From Bacillota bacterium (GTDB lineage Bacteria; Bacillota; UBA4882; UBA8346), in contig JAFABB010000051.1 in assembly GCA_023426245.1 (NCBI GenBank), positions 62,001 through 126,000 on the forward strand: a stretch of DNA of 64,000 nt, given 5' to 3'. The position numbers were made by a program, and so were the translations under genes. This document shows positions 1-8,583 of the stretch, one piece after another. The stretch's first letter is position 1, and every line of letters begins with the position of its first letter. The notes below the pieces were generated by a model. That model made no database searches. It saw only the letters and a program-made list of their open reading frames with translations, and was not told the DNA's origin.

Positions 1-407
1 GTTGGCCGCTTTCAACCTTTGAAGGGCCAATTCAGGATGGTTATCCGCTAGGCGTTTTAACTGGTTATAACATTGATAACACTGGGAAAGTTGTCGGAGT
101 CTTTTCTAATGGAATGAATCAGGATTTGGCCCAGGTTGCTATTGCCACTTTCACAAATCCCGGAGGTTTAACACGTTCTGGCGATACAATGTTTCAAGAA
201 TCCAGCAACTCGGGAGCGGCACAAGTTGGTCAAGCGGGCGTGGGAAGCCGTGGCACAATTGCAGCCGGTAGTCATGAAATGTCTAATGTTGATTTGTCTC
301 AGGAATTTACGGAAATGATTATAACCGAACGCGGATTCCAAGCCAACTCCAAAATTATCAGTACTTCTGATGAAATGCTACAAACTCTGGTCGAGTTAAA
401 ACGGTAA
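1..407 (+). CDS. flgE: Flagellar hook protein FlgE, C-terminal part (5' end outside window)
   Basis: The reading frame is open from the window edge (first full codon at base 3) to the stop at 405-407, giving about 134 residues. Visible features are DGYPLGVLTGYNID, VFSNGMNQDLAQVA, ATFTNPGGL and the end of the axial-protein fold, with SQEFTEMIITERGFQANSKII, the coiled C-terminal segment shared by FlgE/FlgG-type hook and rod proteins. FlgE is exported by the flagellar type III apparatus and polymerises into the hook. An internal ATG at 114 lies within the domain and is not the start. The following flbD gene is the usual neighbour of flgE in Bacillota, which supports FlgE over FlgF or FlgG. Confidence 0.93.
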   Translation, partial: WPLSTFEGPIQDGYPLGVLTGYNIDNTGKVVGVFSNGMNQDLAQVAIATFTNPGGLTRSGDTMFQESSNSGAAQVGQAGVGSRGTIAAGSHEMSNVDLSQEFTEMIITERGFQANSKIISTSDEMLQTLVELKR

Positions 408-452
408 TCATAGTTTTTAATGAAAGGTTGTCGCAAAAGTGCCGTAAAATAA

Positions 453-571
453 AGGGCCTGTTGCAAAATAAGATTTACTGATAGAGAAATACAATATATG
501 GAAAGCTTTACCCATTATTTATGGTATATATTGTATTTCTCATTGATTTTAATCACTTTTGCAACAGCCTC
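453..571. repeat. MITE-like inverted-repeat element, copy 1 of 3
   Basis: The 217 bp between flgE and flbD are filled by an imperfect inverted repeat. The left arm reads GGCCTGTTGCAAAA then AGAAATACAATATAT. The right arm is the complement, ATATATTGTATTTCT then TTTTGCAACAGCC. The arms are about 48 and 53 bp with a short loop. Further GTTGTCGCAAAAG and TTTGCAACAGCC motifs lie just outside (427-440 and 584-595), so it may be nested in an older copy. It has no coding capacity. Two relatives lie at 21388-21520 and 42263-42403. Confidence 0.8.
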
Positions 572-624
572 ATGGAAAATTTCTTTGCAACAGCCAATTT
601 ATACCTTCAAAGGAGGAGTAAAAT

Positions 625-843
625 ATGATTATCGTACAGCGCCTAAATGGGGAAGAGTTCCTAATTAATCCTCATTTGATTGAAGTTATTGAGGCAACTC
701 CGGATACTACAATTTCTTTAACAACGGGGAAGAAATTTGTTGTTAAAACGCCGGTTTCGGAAATAATTGATCAAATTATTCAATACCGTCGTTTAATAGG
801 CGGACAGAATTTTACGGAATGTGATGACAAAGATAAAGTATAA
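625..843 (+). CDS. flbD: Flagellar protein FlbD
   Basis: A 72-residue protein starting MIIVQRLNGEEFLINPHLIE, the typical FlbD/SwrD family opening, followed by ATPDTTISLTTGKKFVV and a C-terminal amphipathic helix. Family members are 60-75 residues. In Bacillus subtilis the homologue SwrD raises flagellar power through the stator. The start is set by AAAGGAGG at 609-616, 8 bp before the ATG. It follows flgE and precedes fliL. In many Clostridia motA and motB lie between flbD and fliL, and they are absent here. Confidence 0.9.
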   Translation: MIIVQRLNGEEFLINPHLIEVIEATPDTTISLTTGKKFVVKTPVSEIIDQIIQYRRLIGGQNFTECDDKDKV

Positions 844-949
844 ATTGAAAACGGCCGATATATTACTACAAATTAAAATTAAGATAATGAATTTTCATGA
901 ATCTTTTTGATATTTATCCAGTTACAATGAATCCAAAATAAAGGAAATA

Positions 950-958
950 TGATATAAT
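950..958 (+). promoter_or_regulatory. Possible extended -10 promoter before fliL
   Basis: TGATATAAT (TG-N-TATAAT) lies 54 bp upstream of fliL in an AT-rich 169 bp gap after flbD. No convincing -35 box is present at the right distance. It could give fliL and the genes after it an internal housekeeping promoter, but AT-rich DNA yields such matches by chance. Confidence 0.3.
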
Positions 959-1012
959 AATCGATAAATAGTACCAGTATAAGGATATTAGCTGATCCAG
1001 GAGGGAAATCAA

Positions 1013-1564
1013 ATGGCAGATGCACCCAAAAATAATCCGCCTGCTGCCGACGGCAAGGCAAATAATGCAAACGCAAACGCAAACGCAAATGTAAATGTCA
1101 ATAAAATGACAACTTATATTATTTTAGGAATGTTTGTTTTGTTAATTACGGTGATAGTCGCCGGGGCTTTTTTAATTTTCACATTTAAAAATTCGGCTTC
1201 CAGTCAGGCGCCGATTATAAAGGTCCAAGAAGTTAATTCGGCTGCAGCGGAAGAGGTTGGTCCTTTAGTACCCCTTGGTAATGAAATTATTGTAAATATT
1301 CCATCGGATGATGGAGTTGAGCGTTATCTTAAAGTGAACGCGACGATGGAATTGGACAATGAAAAGACCAAAGAAGAGATATCCAAAAGGATTCCTCAAA
1401 TCCGCGATTTAATGATTTCTATTTTACGGACTAAAACTAAAGAGAAAATTGATGAAAAAGAAGGGAAAGATCAAATTCGCAGCGAAATTATAAATAGTAT
1501 TAATCGTTATCTTGTTACGGGAAAGGTTAAAAATCTATATTTTGAGGATTTTTTGATTAATTAG
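1013..1564 (+). CDS. fliL: Flagellar basal body-associated protein FliL
   Basis: A 183-residue protein. It has a cytoplasmic low-complexity head rich in Asn/Ala (a run of NANANANVNV near residues 20-30), one transmembrane helix (about residues 33-58, IILGMFVLLITVIVAGAFL) and a periplasm-facing FliL domain (LGNEIIVNIPSDDGVERYLKV, then SKRIPQIRDLMISILRTKT). FliL forms rings around the stator and supports torque. AGGAGG at 1000-1005 fixes the ATG. Only 12 bp separate it from fliM. The Asn/Ala tract is encoded by near-repeats of AACGCAAACGCA and may vary in length between strains. Confidence 0.93.
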   Translation: MADAPKNNPPAADGKANNANANANANVNVNKMTTYIILGMFVLLITVIVAGAFLIFTFKNSASSQAPIIKVQEVNSAAAEEVGPLVPLGNEIIVNIPSDDGVERYLKVNATMELDNEKTKEEISKRIPQIRDLMISILRTKTKEKIDEKEGKDQIRSEIINSINRYLVTGKVKNLYFEDFLIN

Positions 1565-1576
1565 GGGGGCTTTGTA

Positions 1577-2560
1577 ATGGCTGATGTCCTGTCACAGGCT
1601 GAAATAGACTCACTATTAGAAGCGCTCTCTTCGGGAAGTATTCGGGTTGAAGAAGTTATCAGCGATGAAAAGAAAAAGAAGATTAAGCCTTATGATTTTC
1701 GTCGTCCTAATAAGTTGTCGAAGGATCAGATAAGAACTCTGGTAATGCTCCATGAAAATTTAGCCCGTTTACTAACGACTTCCTTTTCAACTTACTTACG
1801 AAGCATGGTGCGGGGACAAGTTGTATCCATTGATCAGCTAACTTATGAAGAATTCACGAAATCATTACATAATCCGACAGTAATGAACATTATTTCATTA
1901 AAACCGCTTGAAGGTAATCTTTTGATTGAGATTTCCCCCCAATTGGCCTTTGCGATTGTCGATCGGTTGCTGGGCGGGTATGGTTATTCACTGGAAAAAA
2001 TCCGTGAATTAACCGATATTGAACAAACCGTTATCAAGCGGGTTATGGCTAAAATTTTGCCGAATATCAAAGAAGCATGGCAAGTAGTGGCGGAGTTAAA
2101 TCCGGGTTTCGAAAGTATTGAATTAAATCCGCTCTTTACTCAGATTATTCCGCCGACAGATATGATTGTACTTGTGACCTTGGAGGTGCGAATAGCCGAA
2201 GCCTTCGGTTTAATGAATGTTTGTTTGCCTCTTGCTGTTTTGGAACCGATTTTGGATCGCTTAAATGCTCAAGTTTGGTTTACGAGATCGTCAAATAAAA
2301 CTTCAAATAATCAAAGCTTTTCCGCTATTCAACAACGTTTGGCTCAAGCGTCGATACAGGTGTCGGCAGAACTGGGGCGGGCGACGATTAGTGTTGGTGA
2401 ATTACTTACATTGGCTGTTGGCGATGTAATTCAATTGGATCAATCGGTTAAGGCCTTGCTTGATATTCGAGTGGGTAATCAAATCAAGTTTAAGGCATCA
2501 CCCGGAGTTGCCGATAATCGTATGGCTGTTCAAGTAGCGAAAATTTTGCATGAGGGGTGA
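1577..2560 (+). CDS. fliM: Flagellar motor switch protein FliM
   Basis: A 327-residue protein, normal for FliM. The N-terminal LSQAEIDSLLEAL (residues 5-17) is the CheY-phosphate-binding peptide. The middle domain has LLGGYGYS, matching the conserved GGXG motif. The C-terminal SpoA/FliN-like domain (about 255-325) includes ASIQVSAELGRATISVGELL. FliM joins FliG to FliY/FliN in the C-ring and receives the chemotaxis signal. GGGGGGC at 1564-1570 precedes the ATG. It is followed 6 bp later by fliY. Confidence 0.96.
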   Translation: MADVLSQAEIDSLLEALSSGSIRVEEVISDEKKKKIKPYDFRRPNKLSKDQIRTLVMLHENLARLLTTSFSTYLRSMVRGQVVSIDQLTYEEFTKSLHNPTVMNIISLKPLEGNLLIEISPQLAFAIVDRLLGGYGYSLEKIRELTDIEQTVIKRVMAKILPNIKEAWQVVAELNPGFESIELNPLFTQIIPPTDMIVLVTLEVRIAEAFGLMNVCLPLAVLEPILDRLNAQVWFTRSSNKTSNNQSFSAIQQRLAQASIQVSAELGRATISVGELLTLAVGDVIQLDQSVKALLDIRVGNQIKFKASPGVADNRMAVQVAKILHEG

Positions 2561-2566
2561 GTTGAT

Positions 2567-3817
2567 TTGAGTAGGCAAATCCTATCTCAGGAAGAAATAA
2601 ATGCTTTGTTAAATGATTCTGACTCTGTCTCTACTCAACAATTGACGCCGTTGCAGAAAGATGCACTTGGAGAGATCGGAAATATCAGTTATGGTTCGGC
2701 TTCGACGGCTTTATCGGAGATCCTTAATAAACGGGTAATTATTGATACGCCGACTATTTTTATCACGACACAACAAGAGTTAAAGGAACAGCATCCCATT
2801 CCTTATGTAACGATTGAAGTGGAATATAAGAATGGCTTGATTGGTACAAACCTTTTGATATTAAAAATTCATGATTCGGCCATTATCGCCGACTTGATGA
2901 TGGGTGGCGACGGTCGTAATCCCAATGAATCCCTCGGCGATATGGAATTAAGTGCAATTGCCGAAGCTTTAAATCAAATGGCGGGTACTGCAGCAACGTC
3001 GTTATCAACCCTTTTTTCGAAACGGGTTGAGATCGAACCGCCGCGGGTGAAAGTTATCAATTTTAAAGATGATGCGGCGATAATAAAAGATCAACCTTTG
3101 GATGAAAGGATTATCGTTGTTTCTTTTAAGCTTGCAATCCAAGATTTAACCGACAGCGAAATGATGCTGGTTGTTTCCTATCCTTTTGGGGTGGAAATGG
3201 CTGACTCGATGATTAAAGCCACCGAGGTCTCGGTGCCTAAAGCTTCGCAGACGCAGCAGACGTCCTCTCAGACAAAAACGGAACAAGGGCTGAAAAACGG
3301 GCAGCAGGTTTCACCGCAAACAACGCCTTCCGTGAGAAGCGAAATACCGCTTCCGTCTGCTCCACAACCGGTCCGGGGAGAGTATCCGAATAACCAAGGA
3401 GTTGGACTCAATAGACCAGTTGAGCCTGGCGCCTTTAATACGCCACCCTTAGCTGCTTCGCCGCGAAATCAAAATTTTGGTCAGGAGGTGCACCCGCAAG
3501 TTATGGTACAACCAGCACAATTTGCGCCATTAGGAAACGCAAAATTAACGAAGGAAACAAGTAATATTGGATTGATTTTAGACGTTCCGTTGCAAGTCAC
3601 GGTCGAACTCGGCAATACGCGAATGAAGATTAAGGAAATATTGGAGCTGGGTGTCGGTTCGATAGTTGAATTAGACAAATTAGCAGGTGATCCGGTTGAT
3701 ATTTATGTCAATGGAAAATTGATCGCCAAGGGTGAAGTGGTTGTTATTGATGAGAACTTTGGTATTAAAGTGACTGATATTATAAGTCCTATTGAAAGAG
3801 TAAATACACTTCAATAA
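2567..3817 (+). CDS. fliY: Flagellar motor switch phosphatase FliY (CheC-like plus FliN domain)
   Basis: A 416-residue protein from a TTG start with GAGGGG at 2552-2557. An N-terminal LSQEEINALLND resembles the CheY-binding peptide of FliM. Residues about 30-220 are CheC-like, with two E-x2-N phosphatase helices (LGEIGNISYGS, and IAEALNQMAGT). Residues about 230-325 are a Gln/Pro-rich linker. The C-terminal 80 residues form a FliN/SpoA domain (LDVPLQVTVELGNTRM). In Bacillota FliY is a C-ring component that also dephosphorylates CheY-P. No separate fliN is present, so this protein probably supplies it. Confidence 0.95.
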   Translation: MSRQILSQEEINALLNDSDSVSTQQLTPLQKDALGEIGNISYGSASTALSEILNKRVIIDTPTIFITTQQELKEQHPIPYVTIEVEYKNGLIGTNLLILKIHDSAIIADLMMGGDGRNPNESLGDMELSAIAEALNQMAGTAATSLSTLFSKRVEIEPPRVKVINFKDDAAIIKDQPLDERIIVVSFKLAIQDLTDSEMMLVVSYPFGVEMADSMIKATEVSVPKASQTQQTSSQTKTEQGLKNGQQVSPQTTPSVRSEIPLPSAPQPVRGEYPNNQGVGLNRPVEPGAFNTPPLAASPRNQNFGQEVHPQVMVQPAQFAPLGNAKLTKETSNIGLILDVPLQVTVELGNTRMKIKEILELGVGSIVELDKLAGDPVDIYVNGKLIAKGEVVVIDENFGIKVTDIISPIERVNTLQ

Positions 3818-3837
3818 TTCCTAAAGGAGGAATTCAG

Positions 3838-4200
3838 GTGGGAAACAAGGTATTGGTAGTTGATGATGCTGCTTTTATGCGCATGATGATTAAGGATATT
3901 TTGCGCAAAGGCGGTTACGAGGTCATTGGTGAGGCTGAAGACGGTTCTAAAGCTGTGGAAAAATTCAAGGAGCTCCGTCCGGATTTGGTAACAATGGATA
4001 TTACGATGCCTGATATGGACGGTATCACCGCAGTGAAAGAAATCCGTAAAATTGATGGCAATGCAATGATTATTATGTGCAGTGCTATGGGCCAACAAGC
4101 GATGGTAATTGATGCAATTCAAGCTGGAGCCAAAGATTTTGTCGTAAAACCATTCCAGCCTGAGCGCGTTCTGGAGGCTGTTCGTAAAGTATTAACTTAA
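3838..4200 (+). CDS. cheY: Chemotaxis response regulator CheY
   Basis: A 120-residue single receiver domain. Acidic pocket residues D9 and D10 (VVDDAAFMR), phospho-acceptor D54 (TMDITMPDMDG), a conserved Ser in MCSAMG and K104/105 (VVKPF) are all present. The start is GTG with AAAGGAGG at 3823-3830. Phosphorylated by CheA, it binds FliM/FliY and changes rotation, and it is dephosphorylated by FliY and CheC. It sits between fliY and fliO, as in Bacillus subtilis. Confidence 0.96.
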   Translation: MGNKVLVVDDAAFMRMMIKDILRKGGYEVIGEAEDGSKAVEKFKELRPDLVTMDITMPDMDGITAVKEIRKIDGNAMIIMCSAMGQQAMVIDAIQAGAKDFVVKPFQPERVLEAVRKVLT

Positions 4201-4222
4201 TACGGAAGGAAGCGAGAATTAT

Positions 4223-4777
4223 TTGAAGAAGTTAAAGCCAGAATATGGGTTTTGCTTCCTTTTATTTACTGCAAGCGTCTTTCTCCTACCAGCAATTACA
4301 TATGCCAAAACCGCTGAAGAACCGGGGGCGGAATTTGGCAGCGGACAATGGATTTGGGCTTTGTTTTCTTTGGCGGTCATTGTCGTCTTGGCGTATTGGG
4401 GTACTAAATTTTTAGCTGGTAAATTTGGAATTTCAGCAGCTAAACATCTCAGAGTGGCAGAAAGCCTTTTTTTGGGACCAAATCGCCATCTTTATCTGTT
4501 GCTGGTCAATCATAAAGTTATTTTGATTGGCAGCTCCGAACATGGAATCAATTTGCTCCAGGAAATTGATGATCCCGAATTTTATAATGAACTGGAGAGT
4601 TCGGCTGATAAGTATCAGACTTTGCCGCCTAATAAGTTCTCCGGTATAATGGGGCCGATTTTGAAAGGCTTAAATCCCAGAGGCATTAATGATTCTAATG
4701 ATCTAAGCGCTAAACAACGCATAGAAGAAGGTTTGGCGAAGGTACGTTCTTGGAGAACGCGAGGTAAAGATCAATAA
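4223..4777 (+). CDS. fliO: Flagellar biosynthetic protein FliO (FliZ-type)
   Basis: A 184-residue protein with a TTG start. It has an N-terminal signal sequence or first membrane segment (residues about 8-28, ending ITYAKTA), then a second segment (about 43-64, WIWALFSLAVIVVLAYWGTKF) and a cytoplasmic FliO domain (LRVAESLFLGPNRHLYLLLV). FliO helps assemble the FliP ring of the export gate. The stop codon overlaps the ATG of fliP by one base, implying coupled translation. Sequence is weakly conserved in this family, so position carries much of the call. Confidence 0.88.
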   Translation: MKKLKPEYGFCFLLFTASVFLLPAITYAKTAEEPGAEFGSGQWIWALFSLAVIVVLAYWGTKFLAGKFGISAAKHLRVAESLFLGPNRHLYLLLVNHKVILIGSSEHGINLLQEIDDPEFYNELESSADKYQTLPPNKFSGIMGPILKGLNPRGINDSNDLSAKQRIEEGLAKVRSWRTRGKDQ

Positions 4778-5550
4778 TGCGATTGCTAAAAAACAAAACG
4801 GCCAGAATTTCCCTTCTGGTGGTTTTATTATTTTTAATTGGAGCTGGAAATGTCTGGGGAGCTGCGGCTACTTTTCCTATTCCCCGAATTGAAATTGGAG
4901 TCCAGCCATCGAATAGTCCGACCGAAATAGCCCAGAGTCTGCAAATTCTTATACTGTTGACTGTATTGTCTCTGGCGCCTGCTATTTTGATCATGACAAC
5001 ATCCTTTATTCGAATTATTATAGTCCTCTCTTTTACGAGAACTGCTATTGGGACCAACCAGATGCCACCTAACCAGGTCATGGTTGGTTTAGCATTGTTT
5101 TTAACCTTTTTTATCATGATGCCTACTTGGACTAAAGTCAATGATCAGGCCTTACAGCCGTTCTTAAAGAATAGAATAACACAAGAACAAGCATTCACTA
5201 GAGCAATGGAGCCAATCCGTACTTTTATGTTTAAACAAACCCGCAGTAAAGATTTAATGTTGTTTATTCAGGCGGCACATTTATCTAGGCCCAAAAACTA
5301 TCAGGATATTCCGACTCAAGTATTAATTCCGGCTTTTGTGATTAGTGAATTAAGAACGGCTTTCCAAATCGGCTTTATGATCTTTGTACCCTTTTTAGTG
5401 ATTGATATGATCGTGGCGAGTACCCTCATGTCGATGGGTATGATGATGCTGCCGCCGATTATGATTTCACTGCCTTTTAAAATTCTGCTTTTCGTAATGG
5501 TTGATGGATGGCATTTAATCGCTCGATCTTTGATTTTAAGCTTTAAGTAA
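4777..5550 (+). CDS. fliP: Flagellar biosynthetic protein FliP
   Basis: A 257-residue protein, normal for FliP. It has an N-terminal signal peptide (residues about 8-28), then the export-gate core with LTVLSLAPAILIMTTSFIRI, FTRTAIGTNQMPPNQVMVGLA and the C-terminal signature DMIVASTLMSMGMMMLPP. FliP forms the pentameric gate with FliQ and FliR. It overlaps fliO by one base. Confidence 0.97.
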   Translation: MRLLKNKTARISLLVVLLFLIGAGNVWGAAATFPIPRIEIGVQPSNSPTEIAQSLQILILLTVLSLAPAILIMTTSFIRIIIVLSFTRTAIGTNQMPPNQVMVGLALFLTFFIMMPTWTKVNDQALQPFLKNRITQEQAFTRAMEPIRTFMFKQTRSKDLMLFIQAAHLSRPKNYQDIPTQVLIPAFVISELRTAFQIGFMIFVPFLVIDMIVASTLMSMGMMMLPPIMISLPFKILLFVMVDGWHLIARSLILSFK

Positions 5551-5605
5551 AGCTTATGAATTGAGGTTGAGAAAAGTTTATTATGTGAAAGGTGGCGGAA
5601 AGGGC

Positions 5606-5881
5606 TTGACGGATACATTTGTAATTGCTGTGGCGCGGGAAGCAATTTGGACGGTTCTGATAGTCTCGGCGCCAATGCTTCTCATTGGTATGGTTGTTGG
5701 ACTGGTTATCAGTATTATTCAGGCTACCACTCAAATTCATGAACAAACCCTGGCCTTTGTGCCTAAAATTATTGCCGTGCTTGTATCGATTGTAGTTTTC
5801 GGGCCCTGGATGTTGCATACGACCCTTTATTTCTTTCAGAAAGTGCTTGGCAATCTAAATAATTATACCTTTATAAAATAA
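5606..5881 (+). CDS. fliQ: Flagellar biosynthetic protein FliQ
   Basis: A 91-residue protein with two transmembrane helices (about 12-38 and 55-78). It shows AREAIWTVLIVSAPMLLIGM and the family motif QATTQIHEQTLAFVPKI. The frame is open further upstream (TTG at 5561), but family length (~89) and an AAAGGTGG at 5588-5595 favour the TTG at 5606. It is part of the FliPQR export gate. Confidence 0.94.
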   Translation: MTDTFVIAVAREAIWTVLIVSAPMLLIGMVVGLVISIIQATTQIHEQTLAFVPKIIAVLVSIVVFGPWMLHTTLYFFQKVLGNLNNYTFIK

Positions 5882-6095
5882 AAGTCAAGAGAGAAGATAC
5901 AGGTTTTTAAATCCGAAGGAATTTGAAACTGGAAATCCGGAGTTTGGGATCGTATGGAAAGGATGTTGCATCGACCTGGATTCTTAACTCCTGGCTCCCT
6001 CAAATTTACGGTTCTGTATTAAAGTTCCTGGCTTTTTATTTTAACTTCGTTTGCCTGAGACCTTGTCATTTCAATTGGAAATATAGGAGCAAAAA
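5882..6095. other. Gap between fliQ and fliR carrying a dispersed repeat
   Basis: No gene is seen in these 214 bp, which interrupt an otherwise tight fliO-P-Q-R-flhB run. The segment TTCTTAACTCCTGGCTCCCT at 5979-5998 resembles ATGACTCCTGGCTCCTAATT at 22841-22860 downstream of ftsZ. It looks like an intergenic repeat that has entered the operon without coding content. Confidence 0.5.
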
Positions 6096-6887
6096 TTGAG
6101 TTTAGAAAATTTTTTTGGTTTTACATTCACCCAAATCTTATTGGGTTTCGCTAGAAGTTCCGGTTTAATGGCAACTGCCCCCGTTTTTCAAAGCTCGGCT
6201 ATCACGGCGCCGGTAAAAATCCTTTTTTCTTTTGCTTTGTCTTTGGTGGTAGCGCCTTTTATTAGTAGTGATTACAATTTAGCCCAGTTTGGATTTTGGA
6301 TGTCCGTTTTTACCTTGATTCAAGAAGTTTTAATCGGACTGATTATGGGATTTGTCGTCAACCTTACATTATTTGCCCTGCAGATTGCCGGGTATTATAT
6401 GGATACCACAATGGGTTTTGGAATTATTAATATTCTGGATCCCAGTACCGGCGCAGAATTACCGCTTATGGGCCAACTTAATAATATTATGGCCTTATTA
6501 ATATTTTTGGCTATTAATGGTCATCATACTGTAATTCTGTCGTTGATTCAAAGTTTTGAAATTATCAAGCCGGGCATGTTGTTTGTGAATAAGGAAATCG
6601 TGGGCTTTTTTTTAAAAGCCTTTTCGAATATGTTTTATCTGGGATTTAAAATTGCTATCCCGGTTATGGGAACGATTTTTTTAGTCGATGTCGCTCTCGG
6701 TGTAATTGCCAGACTCATTCCACAGATTAATGTATTTGTATTGGGATATCCGATTAAGATTGTTTTGGGTTTACTGATTCTGATATTATTTATCCCGGTT
6801 TATGTATTTTTAATCGAGGTCGCTTTTGCGAAATCTGGAGAAACTTTCAGCATCTTACGGATGATGCTGAGGCATATGCATACATAA
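6096..6887 (+). CDS. fliR: Flagellar biosynthetic protein FliR
   Basis: A 263-residue membrane protein with about six hydrophobic segments from a TTG start preceded by AGGAG at 6086-6090. It opens FFGFTFTQILLGFARSSGLM and contains IQEVLIGLIMGFVVNLTLFAL and MDTTMGFGIINILDP, which match FliR. FliR completes the FliPQR export gate. In some bacteria it is fused to FlhB, but here the two are separate. Confidence 0.95.
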   Translation: MSLENFFGFTFTQILLGFARSSGLMATAPVFQSSAITAPVKILFSFALSLVVAPFISSDYNLAQFGFWMSVFTLIQEVLIGLIMGFVVNLTLFALQIAGYYMDTTMGFGIINILDPSTGAELPLMGQLNNIMALLIFLAINGHHTVILSLIQSFEIIKPGMLFVNKEIVGFFLKAFSNMFYLGFKIAIPVMGTIFLVDVALGVIARLIPQINVFVLGYPIKIVLGLLILILFIPVYVFLIEVAFAKSGETFSILRMMLRHMHT

Positions 6888-7127
6888 CTTTGAGCTACCT
6901 GCTATGGCGATAAGAAAACAAGAAGGGTATGCTGAATCGTGTTTTTGGAAGTGGAGTGTAGTTATAGGAGTAAATCAAATGGATGCGATATTCCATGGAT
7001 GCTTGAAATGGAAAGCGAGTTTTCCAAAATGGTGATTTGGCAGGGTATATGTATTTCATATCTTAAAAACTTTTGGTTTACACCAAAACCCCTTTTTAAC
7101 AAGGTTCGACTTTCAATCCGATCTATT

Positions 7128-8234
7128 TTGGTTAAGAAATCGGAACTTATACGGATCGATCTACAATTTTTTGCGCAAGACCCCGATAAAACCGAAGAAG
7201 CAACTCCCAGACGCAAATCTGAAGCCCGTAAAAAGGGCCAGGTTGCCAAGAGTACGGAATTAAATTCGGTCATTGCATTACTGGCATTACTGGTTATTTT
7301 GAATTATTTCGGCGGATGGTTTTACAATGAATTATTGGTATATGTTCAAAATAATTTGGGGCCCGAAGTTTTAAACAAGCAGTTATCAGAGAGCAACCTC
7401 TATAGTATTATGATGAAAAATAGCATTTTTTTTATGAGGATTTTTTTGCCGTTGGGGCTTGGCGCCGCACTGGTCGGTATAATTGTGAATGTGCTTCAAG
7501 TCGGCCCGCTATTTACTTTAGAACCATTAAAACCCAAATTTAGCCGACTTAACCCTGTCAGCGGATTTCAACGGATGTTCAGTTCCCAGGGTTTGGTGGA
7601 ACTCGTTAAATCAATTCTAAAATTAGTCATTGTAATATACTTTGTTTATTCTACAATTAAGGATCGTGTCAATTTTTTAATTGATGCGGTCAAACTCTCG
7701 GCCTTTGACGTTGCCAGGATTATTTGGAATATTCTCTATCAAGTCTCTTTAAAGATTTGTATATTTCTATTGATATTGGCCTTAATGGATTATATCTACC
7801 AACGCTGGCAATATAACAAGAGCTTACGGATGACTAAAAAAGAAATCCGGGACGAATATAAACAAACTGAAGGGAATCCTTTAATTAAAAATAAGATCCG
7901 TCAGAGGCAGCACCAGATAGCAGCCCGCCGTATGATGCAGGATGTTCCTAAAGCCGATGTGGTCATTACAAACCCGACTCACTTAGCTATCGCTTTGCGA
8001 TATGATCCGACCACGATGGCAGCTCCAATAGTGGTTGCCAAAGGCGAGGGATTTATTGCCGAAAAAATCAAGGAGCTTGCGATTACCAGTGGGGTTGCAT
8101 TAGTCGAAAACCGGCCGCTCGCTCAATCTTTATTTAAGACGGTTGAAATCGGTGAGGCTGTGCCTGATAAGCTATATCAAGCCGTAGCGGAGGTATTGGC
8201 CTTCGTTTATAGGCTCAAGCGTAAACGGGCCTAA
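7128..8234 (+). CDS. flhB: Flagellar biosynthetic protein FlhB
   Basis: About 368 residues from the TTG at 7128. The conserved opening IRIDLQFFAQ..DKTEEATPRR lies just after this start, as in other FlhB proteins. Four membrane helices follow, then the cytoplasmic FlhBC domain with the autocleavage motif NPTH (near residue 282). Cleavage there switches export specificity from hook to filament proteins. The frame stays open back to GTG 6939, which would add 63 residues without family similarity. A good AGGAG at 6967-6971 serves only an out-of-frame 18-codon ORF (6979-7035). The true start has no strong ribosome binding site and stays uncertain. Confidence 0.93.
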   Translation: MVKKSELIRIDLQFFAQDPDKTEEATPRRKSEARKKGQVAKSTELNSVIALLALLVILNYFGGWFYNELLVYVQNNLGPEVLNKQLSESNLYSIMMKNSIFFMRIFLPLGLGAALVGIIVNVLQVGPLFTLEPLKPKFSRLNPVSGFQRMFSSQGLVELVKSILKLVIVIYFVYSTIKDRVNFLIDAVKLSAFDVARIIWNILYQVSLKICIFLLILALMDYIYQRWQYNKSLRMTKKEIRDEYKQTEGNPLIKNKIRQRQHQIAARRMMQDVPKADVVITNPTHLAIALRYDPTTMAAPIVVAKGEGFIAEKIKELAITSGVALVENRPLAQSLFKTVEIGEAVPDKLYQAVAEVLAFVYRLKRKRA

Positions 8235-8583
8235 AATGAAGTTTCAAGGAATCGTTATTCGCTGAAAGTTGATATCATAGAGTTTTGATGGGGGAATTTT
8301 TCGGGGAAAATTTGTGAAATTGACGTAATCGGCTCATTTGAATCATTAAGAATCTGCAAGTTACTATCAATAGAAAAGAAGGAGTTAGGAATAACTCCTA
8401 GAATCATTAAATATGGTAATTTAACCAAAGATGATCCATTTAAGCAAAGAATTTCATTTCAATGAATAAGCATGGTTGCCATTTTATAAAGAGAAACTCA
8501 GAGTTAAAAGTTTCTCACTCGTGAGTTTTCATACTGTTGTTTGAAGGATTTGAAGGTGGAACCGATTTCTGGAAAGGATTCCA
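8235..8583. other. 349 bp gap between flhB and flhA with small hairpins
   Basis: No gene is seen. Two short inverted repeats are present: AGGAGTT/AACTCCT at 8380-8399, and GAGAAACT/AGTTTCTC at about 8491-8516. Neither is followed by a T-run, so they are not classic terminators. flhB and flhA are normally adjacent, so this is inserted or decayed DNA. Transcription probably continues through it, since no other promoter is obvious. Confidence 0.5.

Noticed and set aside
6939..7127. 63-residue N-terminal extension of FlhB
   Set aside because: The conserved FlhB start lies at 7128, and the extension shows no family similarity. Kept as a finding because the alternative start is weakly supported.
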